Shown: piece after piece, positions 57,614 to 64,000 of the stretch
How positions within the stretch are numbered: position 1 is the stretch's first letter
Layout: each line of letters starts with the position of its first letter
DNA from: Halichondria panicea
Lineage: Eukaryota; Porifera; Demospongiae; Suberitida; Halichondriidae
Length of the DNA stretch: 64,000 bases
Assembly (NCBI RefSeq): GCF_963675165.1
Contig: NC_087382.1
Span: 682,001 to 746,000, forward strand
Direction of reading: 5' to 3'
The notes under the pieces: model-generated
What the model was told of the DNA's origin: nothing
The model's database searches: none
What the model saw: only the letters and a program-made list of their open reading frames with translations
Made by a program: the position numbers and the translations under genes

Positions 57614-58191
57614 TTATTTACGTTTGCGATTAGTTCTTGTATGAAGTGGGGAGACATCAGCTACGTTTGATATCATACTGCTCGGCCATTCCACGATGAT
57701 CCCTGTGCTCAATTTATTTTCCCCAAAAGCATCTTCAAACCAAGCTTCAGCACCAACTTGTACAACATCCACAACGGAAAGCGTTTCACAATCTTTTTGG
57801 CAAGGACGACCATGAATGGTTTTATGTACACCAGGAAGCACTGTACCTGTCGCAACAATACTAGTCTTCCATCTCTGCCTTTCATAAAAATCGTACTGAC
57901 GGTATCAGTGTTAGAAATAGCTTGATTGGACAAGATTCCAGAAGGTGTTGCTTTGGTTGTAGTTTTAGTAGTTGATTTCTTCACAGTGGAAATAACAGCT
58001 TTGGATGTAGTAGATGAGGTGGTGTTGATTGGGTTTGCGTTTGTTGAGGTAACATTGAATGAGCTGGAATTTGTGTTGAGACTGGTTGTACTTGCCGAGG
58101 CTGCAGTGGCTGGGGTAGCAAATTGTTTCTTGGACAGGTCATCTGTGGTAATAATTAGAGAAACGAGGTGTACAGTTTGTCGTGCACACAA
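57614..58191 (-). CDS. Ser/Thr/Asn-rich minus-strand gene, convergent with the KDZ gene
   Basis: The last exon, 57614-57895 (acceptor CCGTCAG), reads YDFYERQRWKTSIVATGTVL, then HGRPCQKDCETLSVVDVVQV and WFEDAFGENKLSTGIIVEWP, ending in a basic TNRKRK and stop. It looks like a folded domain with a nuclear-type tail. Upstream, 57900-58191 carries a low-complexity Ser/Thr/Asn-rich stretch (NTNSSSFNVTSTNANPINTT, KKSTTKTTTKATPSG). I do not recognise the family. Its position directly against the 3' end of the KDZ transposase suggests a second transposon gene, but that is a guess. Confidence 0.45.
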
Positions 58192-58479
58192 AGCAATCAG
58201 TTTTACGTAATCAAATAATGGTATCTACATTACATTTACTTATAAAGCCTTACCATACAGAAAGTAGGAGCTGAAGGATGACAGGATTGCAGGGTGAGAT
58301 TGAAGAAATTTTTTCCCATCTGTGGTTCCCACACTTTTTATCAACAAACATCATTGTAGCCATCTCACAACCAAGTGATTGCAGCAGATTGGCCTGTATA
58401 AGTGCACAAGGTATACGTAATTATAGCCACATGTTAGGGTTTAGTGTGTTGTCTACATTATAGGCATTATATCATTTAT
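58192..58479. other. Spacer
   Basis: Possible 5' part of the minus-strand gene at 57.6-58.2 kb. No exon could be settled. Confidence 0.3.
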
Positions 58480-59031
58480 CCGACTAGAAAAACATTTGCA
58501 ATGTGAAAAATTGCTAGGATTGGCCAGGGGAACCACAAAAAAGCGTGGGAACAAGAAATCAGACGAGAGCATAACTCCAATCCGTTACAACGTCAATCAC
58601 ATGTATACTGGTAGTTTTCCCATGTTTTCCCAGCCAATATGCCACGCAATTTTTACTGGTGGAGTGATGACCAATCCCTATATATATTTATTATACATCC
58701 ATTTTAGAATGTGGGGCACATAATCATGATGATTTGTGATGAATTGATGTTCCTAATACATGCAGTGTTGAGCACAGGTGCACACAGTCCATCCATGCGT
58801 AGTAACATGCACGGACCGTACTGGTGACTGCATGGAATGATGTGGTGGATGGAAGCTGATAGGTGGATCTGGAACACAGTCTATTATTTAATATACTATG
58901 TATTGTACATGTTCATGACGTTGTAACGGATTGGAGTTATGCTCTCGTCTGATTTCTTGTTCCCACGCTTTTTTGTGGTTCCCCTGGCCAATCCTAGCAA
59001 TTTTTCACATTGCAAATGTTTTTCTAGTCGG
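58480..59031. mobile_element. Foldback element with about 120-bp arms
   Basis: Left arm 58480-58603 (CCGACTAGAAAAACATTTGC ... CCGTTACAACGTCAATCACATG) is nearly perfectly complementary to 58914-59031. The right arm's start (GACGTTGTAACGGATTGGAG) also occurs at 21270-21300, inside the A' intron insertion. Noncoding. Confidence 0.8.
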
Positions 59032-60032
59032 ATTCCCTTTCTTTTTCAGTACAGTTTACGTATCATGACATGCATAAGTGGAACGTTAAGAGGCAGTACA
59101 AGAAGAGAAGACAGGACTAATCAGATATCTTCTAGAATATCTCTGGACTAATAATTATAGTATAATGAGTAATAATTTATTGCTTGATAATTATGTTGAA
59201 TTTGCGAATCAGTATTAAATGACAGCCATTTTAAGAGCATGATATCTAGCCAGTGCATATAGCATGCCTTTCAGAGAAAGGGAGCTAGAGCTGAACAGTG
59301 TGAAGAAAAGGAACACCTCAGGCTCTGGAAAAGCACTGCTGCACTGATTTTAGGCGCACGGTTTATTAGCCACGCCTATCTATTATTATTGGCCACAACA
59401 CAATTGCTGAGTCATTAAAGATGGCGGAATTGTCTAGGTAAGAGAAATAGAGACTGAGAGGTCATCTGCCTTGTGGAAGCAATCGCAAATCTGAAGAAGC
59501 GCTTTGTAATCCAGGTTGTAGTCGTTTGGAAACCCTGTGCAGAATGTCCTGGAGATGGCTGTACTTGGAGTAAATGCTGGGCAAGAAACTTACTTACTTA
59601 CTTACTCACTTACTTACTTAGTCAGTCAGACAAAGAGCGGTGAAACGTCGAAATAGTGCAATTTTTAAAATGAAAATATTCATTCATTAAAATGTTTATG
59701 GATTATGAAATGAGAGATACAAATAGAGAAAAGGCTAAATAAACTATCTGTTCAGCCAGTATCTTGATGTGGCCTTTCCCTGCAGAGATAGAACAGTTTG
59801 AACATGAGTCAAAATAATTGAAATATTGCTAAACACAGGCAAACCCACTGCCAATCCTATGTAAAACCTACTGGTTTTACTAATAAGCCCGCCTCATAGT
59901 AAAAGTAATTATTTCCTTAGCTCGCATAAATTGGACCTGTCGCAACATCATAATAATTATGTTCACAAAATTAATTTTAGGTGATAAAATACAATATTAT
60001 ATGTGCCGTCTACGTGCACATACAGTACTCAC
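59032..60032. other. Intergenic with (CTTA)n repeat
   Basis: (CTTA)n at about 59588-59620; otherwise AT-rich with no supported exon. Confidence 0.45.
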
Positions 60033-60500
60033 AACACCTACATCTCCCTGATGTCTCTTAGCAACCCGAACAATGAGCTGCCTCTTCTTTTCCGGCGTTA
60101 GTTCCTCCTCATCCTCCTCCTCATTGCTACCCTCAATATCGTTTGCTACTGCATTGTACTTTTCCTTATCAGCAGTGCTGATTTTTCTCCAAGCCTCTGC
60201 CATCAATTTTGATTTATCTGAGAGAGTCTTCCCTTTGAGATCTAATATAATCGTGCATTTGCTGAATAGTGAGTGAATGCACAACTTTTATATACGGCAT
60301 GCACGTCATTAAAATAAACTATCCACCATAAATCTACGTACCTTGTTGTTTGTGAAACTCTTTACTGAAGACATTAAAGCCAGAGGCCTGCCTTAATTTC
60401 CTACGTGTGGACAGCTTTTTAGTTCTAGCACGAGGAACAGTGTCACAATGAGAGCTGGTGTGCCGTTTCTTGTGATTGTTTATCCAATACTGCATGTATG
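60033..60500 (-). CDS. HMG-box protein gene, partial
   Basis: Two minus-strand exons join in phase 1. The first ends at 60342 (KKLSTRRKLRQASGFNVFSK then EFHKQQ) and the second is 60033-60241 (DLKGKTLSDKSKLMAEAWRK then ISTADKEKYNAVAND, followed by an acidic EGSNEEEDEEE). The split sequence has the HMG-box pattern: FNVFSKEF in helix 1, SDKSKLMAEAWRK in helix 2, and KEKYN in helix 3. HMG boxes bind and bend DNA. The second exon ends at a GTGAGT donor, so more exons lie downstream, and upstream exons lie beyond the CA repeat or are missing. It may belong to a mobile element or be a host gene. Confidence 0.6.
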
Positions 60501-60540
60501 CATGTGCGTATTTAGTTTTGGTAGTGTGTATGTTGCTGTA

Positions 60541-60675
60541 CGCACACACATACACAGACCCACATGTACACACACATGTACACACGCATACACACACACG
60601 CGCACATGTACACACACACGTACACACGTACACACGCACGCACACGCAACGCGCACGCACACGCACACGCACACG

Positions 60676-60708
<33 letters not shown>

Positions 60709-60716
60709 ACACACAC
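60541..60716. repeat. Long CA/GT microsatellite
   Basis: About 175 bp of (CA)n with frequent CG and TA interruptions (ACACGCACACGCACACAC). It creates long spurious reading frames of Cys/Val or Thr/His on both strands. Alternating purine-pyrimidine sequence of this type can form Z-DNA. Confidence 0.95.
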
Positions 60717-61019
60717 TAATTAATGATCCCAGACTAAATAATTGGACAAAGTTAAAGCCATCTCATGTGTAACCAATACCGACTGCATGTACATGTTACA
60801 AATACTATACTACCAATTAAAGTCCATATAATACTAAGGCAGCGTGTATACACATAACCAATATTGACTGCAATCAATGCTACTACCAAGTAGTAGCTAC
60901 ATGTGTCAGGCTACAGCCTAAAAGTAACCAATGCTTGACTACAATCAATACTGCTAGTCTTTACAGCAGGTGATGTGTACAGGGTGAAACATCTGTACCT
61001 TAATTAGCTGCAAGGGCTG

Positions 61020-61210
61020 ATAAAGAGAAGAGGGCATGCAACTCTGTTTAATGTGCGAGCAAAACTGCATTCAATTTATTTTATAGCTATCTGCACATGT
61101 AATTTACACAAAATCAGAAGTAGTTTGTACTTTTCCAGTAAATTCCACCGCCCATGCACTTACAGTTTTTGCTCGCAAGCTGTTGCATGCCCTCTTCTAT
61201 TTATTAACCC
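61020..61210. mobile_element. Small inverted-repeat element
   Basis: AGAAGAGGGCATGCAAC near 61027 pairs with GTTGCATGCCCTCTTCT near 61184, and GCGAGCAAAAACTG-type sequence pairs just inside. It is about 180 bp and noncoding. Confidence 0.55.
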
Positions 61211-61262
61211 TCAACTCTCCCGCAAATGCTAGTAGAAAGGCAGAGGTAAAACGCAATTAACT

Positions 61263-61764
61263 GGTCACGTGACCAAAATTGCTGTCCAAAGCGCAATGCT
61301 TACTTGGCAATTTTTTAGGATCTTTTTTGGACATAAGCAGACGGTAAGAGATGTAGAGAGTATTTGTATAGCTAGAAATTAATTGTATATAGGGGCTAGA
61401 CGAAGTTTAATTACAAATGCATGTATTTGATGACAGCTTGTTAGTGACAATGTACATTTTTGACGTATAGGTATCAGATATGGACCGCATACCTAAAAAG
61501 AAGTCTAAGGCATCCAAGGTAAAGCTACAAGCAAGCTCAAGACTCCTTAAAAAGTCGACATAACTGTTACAACTTATCCCGATCTTCAACCTTTCCTAAA
61601 TATGATTGTGCTAATCCTATACACAATTACTTTCTAGCTATACAAATACTCTCTACATCTCCAAGTGACTGCTTATGTTCAAAAAGATCCTAAAACAGTT
61701 TAGCAGAATGTGCATATTATATGCCAAGAAAGCATTGCGCTTTCTGTAATTTTGGTCACGTGAC
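61263..61764. mobile_element. Foldback element with GGTCACGTGACC ends
   Basis: Left arm 61263-61382 and right arm 61631-61764 are imperfect inverted copies (GGTCACGTGACCAAAATTGC; AGAGTATTTGTATAGCTAGAAA; and complements). The centre has an ATG followed by a Lys-rich 13-codon stretch (MDRIPKKKSKASK) and a GT, which could be a captured first exon but is too short to judge. Confidence 0.65.
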
Positions 61765-62215
61765 GCCAGCCTACAAGGTAACTAACCAGTTGACTATGAT
61801 CAATACTGTTACTAAGCAACGTACATACAGACTAGCCGACTAGCAATGTGCACACAGTGACTAGCCTGACTATATCATACTGACTATAGAGCATATCGCA
61901 TATAGCACGACCAGACTCAATTTTAGAGACTGCGCATGTATACATCATCCTGATACCAATGTTGACAGGTCAATCTCACGTATATAGTATTTAATGTCAA
62001 GCCAGTCTCAGTAGCAGCAGCTTGTCGAGCATTCAGAGTGTTCTGTCCACAACTGTGCATCCCTTCTTCAAATTGCCTCACAAGAAATTCTCTCTGGGAT
62101 ATTGTGATCACTGTTCGGGAAGTCATGATTCTACTGATCACTAGCACTACTCTCCACCTTGTACCAACCAGCTGTGTTGTCCAGTCCAGTAGTACCAAGG
62201 GCGTATATATAGAGT

Positions 62216-62975
62216 TAGCCTCGATTCCAGGCCGCTTGAACAAGGCGGCCTGGTATACCTTGTATGCGCATGCGTGTACATTACCCCAAAAAGGGGGTAA
62301 TCCGTGTATTTGTGGATACTGTCAGTAAAATAAACCGTATACTATTTGTATTCTGATTTTAGAGTCCGTTACATAGAAGTATTGTGCAAAGATGACTTGA
62401 GTTCTTACGCCCTTTATTGTATCAAGCTAAGTCTCTACTTAACGACACCCTACACTGTAAGGCTACAGATGTTATAGGAAAGGCATGATGTGTTCCTGTG
62501 GGTCCCCTGATGAGGCTGTGGTAATATAGACCAGGCAAGTGTTCTGCTACTAAATCTTGCCTTTATGTTCGACAAGAAGTCATTGCTGAAGATAAAGAAG
62601 CTAATGATTACTCCTGAAAGCTTTTAATAAGCTTTAACTCGACACTCAGGAAGTTATTCACTCAAGATCTACTGATGTATTAAAGAGTCCACCACTCTTC
62701 CTAGCTGGCAGCTCTAGCTGTCTGGGAGCCTTTCTTAAACTGTCTCTTTGATAAACAGAGCTAGAAGAAGCAACACTGCTGCAGCATAATTATTCTACTT
62801 TGATTAGTGTCTCTGAAAGCTGCCATTGTGGTCACATTGTCATACGTACTATTCCCTTTTGTAACTTTGTCCGGTTTTTTACAATTTGTATGATGAAATT
62901 GTTGTCAATTATTTTGCGCATGCGCATACAAGGTATACCAGGCCGCCTTGTTCAAGCGGCCTGGAATCGAGGCTA
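62216..62975. mobile_element. 760-bp foldback element, TAGCCTCGATTCC ends, 9-bp target duplication
   Basis: TAGCCTCGATTCCAGGCCGC...CAAGGCGGCCTGGTATACC at the left pairs with the complement at the right for about 65 bp. Flanked by ATATAGAGT at 62207-62215 and 62976-62984. A partial copy of the same end is at 37375-37440, and the 60-bp element at 16769 has the same termini. It encodes no protein. Confidence 0.85.
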
Positions 62976-63106
62976 ATATAGAGTAAACAATGGAACTTCG
63001 CAGGACACGTATTTTCGAACGATTTAGCACCACGGTAAGCAAAAACAAACAGCGTTATGCAGAATCTGACCCTACACAAGCCGACTTACATGCCTTAGGA
63101 ACAAGC

Positions 63107-63405
63107 TAGTCTCGTGGACCAGCCGATATATTATCGTCTGGCAAATTACACATGAGCTACTTGTGCAGCGGTCTAAGTGGCTGTTTACATTGATAAGTGG
63201 TTAGTGGTTGGAGGATGGATGTGTGAAACCACATAATTAGATTTGCCAAATCTACTTTAGCTAGCGGTGCAGCTGTGCGGTTTCACAACTTACTACAAAC
63301 ACTTATCAGCCACTTAGAGCGCCACCATATTTGTGGCGCGGTCAACACAACTCTGTACGGTGAAATTGGCCAGGCCCTTATTCAGGGTCTGGGTCCGCGA
63401 GACTA
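63107..63405. mobile_element. 299-bp MITE, TAGTCTCGTGGACC ends, 9-bp target duplication
   Basis: TAGTCTCGTGGACC at the left, GGGTCCGCGAGACTA at the right, flanked by GGAACAAGC at 63098-63106 and 63406-63414. The interior also contains TTTGCCAAAT-type inverted pieces. Noncoding. Confidence 0.8.
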
Positions 63406-63771
63406 GGAACAAGCTGGGTTGAACAGCAACTTCGCAGCCCTTGCAGTGATGACGTAATAAACCAGAAAACAAAAGTGTGCGATAGTTGGAATTTCGACAA
63501 AAGTAATGTATCTCCGAACTAAGGTACTTGCCGCTTTAACTAGCTAATTTCGAGCTTCCCATCAGCTTTAGCATGTCCTATTTAGTATAGAGTGAACTTA
63601 AGCAACACTAAAATGACTGCATTGCTGCTCAAAACAAACAAAACTGCTTTCCAACAAAAAGTGCTGAATCAGCACTTTTAACACCCACGTACACTGCACG
63701 ATTTTATTCTTTTTAAGGTGAATAATTAATCATTAATGATCTCAGAATTATCATCATCAAAAATAATTAGC

Positions 63772-64000
63772 CTCGTTCCCAGGCCTTACTTTTTCTTGCT
63801 GTTGTCACTGTTCATCCATAAACATAAGAAAGACATAGTGAGGCAGCAAAGAAAGAAATGGGCGTACAGTTAAGAAAACGTAAGGCCTGGTTTGGGAAAT
63901 CGCGTGATCCACAAGGATTTTTATGAACGTGGGCGATATGTAGCCCACAATCGTGACGTAAGGTATTCTCCCACGCATTCAGAGTAAGACTGTACTGTAC
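63772..64000. repeat. Dispersed repeat, copy 3, runs off the window
   Basis: TAGCCTCGTTCCCAGGCCTT start, then near-identical to 21711-21940 and 53354-53580. If the repeat is the 5' part of the KDZ transposon, another transposase copy may follow outside the window. Confidence 0.75.

Noticed and set aside
60334-60772. Cys/Val- or Thr/His-repeat proteins up to about 126 residues
   Set aside because: Produced entirely by the CA/GT microsatellite; only the first non-repetitive part of the minus frame (HMG-box exon) is kept.
61471-61519. First exon MDRIPKKKSKASK followed by GT
   Set aside because: Only 13 codons and inside a foldback element; no downstream exon could be found.

Overview
This window is animal nuclear DNA. 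It has multi-exon genes with GT-AG introns (many of 45-150 bp), AT-rich introns, microsatellites and many short inverted-repeat transposons. There are no bacterial operons, no tRNA or rRNA genes and no CRISPR array. The gene content (TK/TKL-type kinases fused to Kelch repeats, a ROC-COR protein full of death-fold domains, an N-terminal 2A-like motif, a KDZ transposase) points to an early-branching animal. I infer a sponge, most likely a demosponge, but no single sequence here proves it.

Left part (1-28 kb): tandem segmental duplications of an immune-signalling-like unit. Plus-strand kinase / coiled-coil / Kelch genes (A 2945-6105, B 10282-13742, A' 18506-24130) alternate with copies of a minus-strand, coiled-coil-rich gene family D (partial copy 1-2760; 6306-7850; 15438-18290; 24475-25766). 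The two families converge at their 3' ends and, at A and A', are head-to-head at their 5' ends. A and A' share one kinase type with three kinase exons and phase-0 introns. B has a death domain and a different, single-exon kinase flanked by phase-1 introns. All three carry the same coiled-coil and six-repeat Kelch C-terminus. A' has lost the catalytic Asp of HRD (now HRN), and about 2.6 kb has been inserted in its last intron. A Kelch remnant preceded by a minisatellite lies at 26.6-27.7 kb.

Middle (28-34 kb): gene-poor and rich in repeats, with two isolated exon-like pieces and their degenerate duplicates.

Core (34.3-52.7 kb): gene C, a 16-exon gene coding for about 3,200 residues. I read it as: 2A-like motif, death-like domain, linker, death domain, uncharacterised Cys-containing region, ROC GTPase plus COR, a second degenerate ROC plus COR, death domain, CARD-like domain, death domain, TKL-type kinase, coiled coil and six Kelch repeats. 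All 16 exons join in phase. The last four exons are nearly identical to the 3' half of gene B, including intron sequence, so the kinase / coil / Kelch cassette has been shuffled recently between different N-termini. Intron 4 (6.4 kb) holds a repeat complex with RecQ-like helicase fragments.

Right part (52.7-64 kb): a KDZ-family transposase gene with introns and probable frame damage, a minus-strand Ser/Thr-rich gene fragment, a minus-strand HMG-box gene, a long CA repeat and several foldback elements. Many mobile elements in the window share 9-bp target duplications and TAG...CTA ends, which suggests one active, Mutator-like group of non-autonomous elements.

Overall the window looks like a fast-evolving cluster in which a kinase / coil / Kelch output module is recombined with death-fold and GTPase input modules. 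A role in innate-immune or cell-death signalling is inferred from the domains only.
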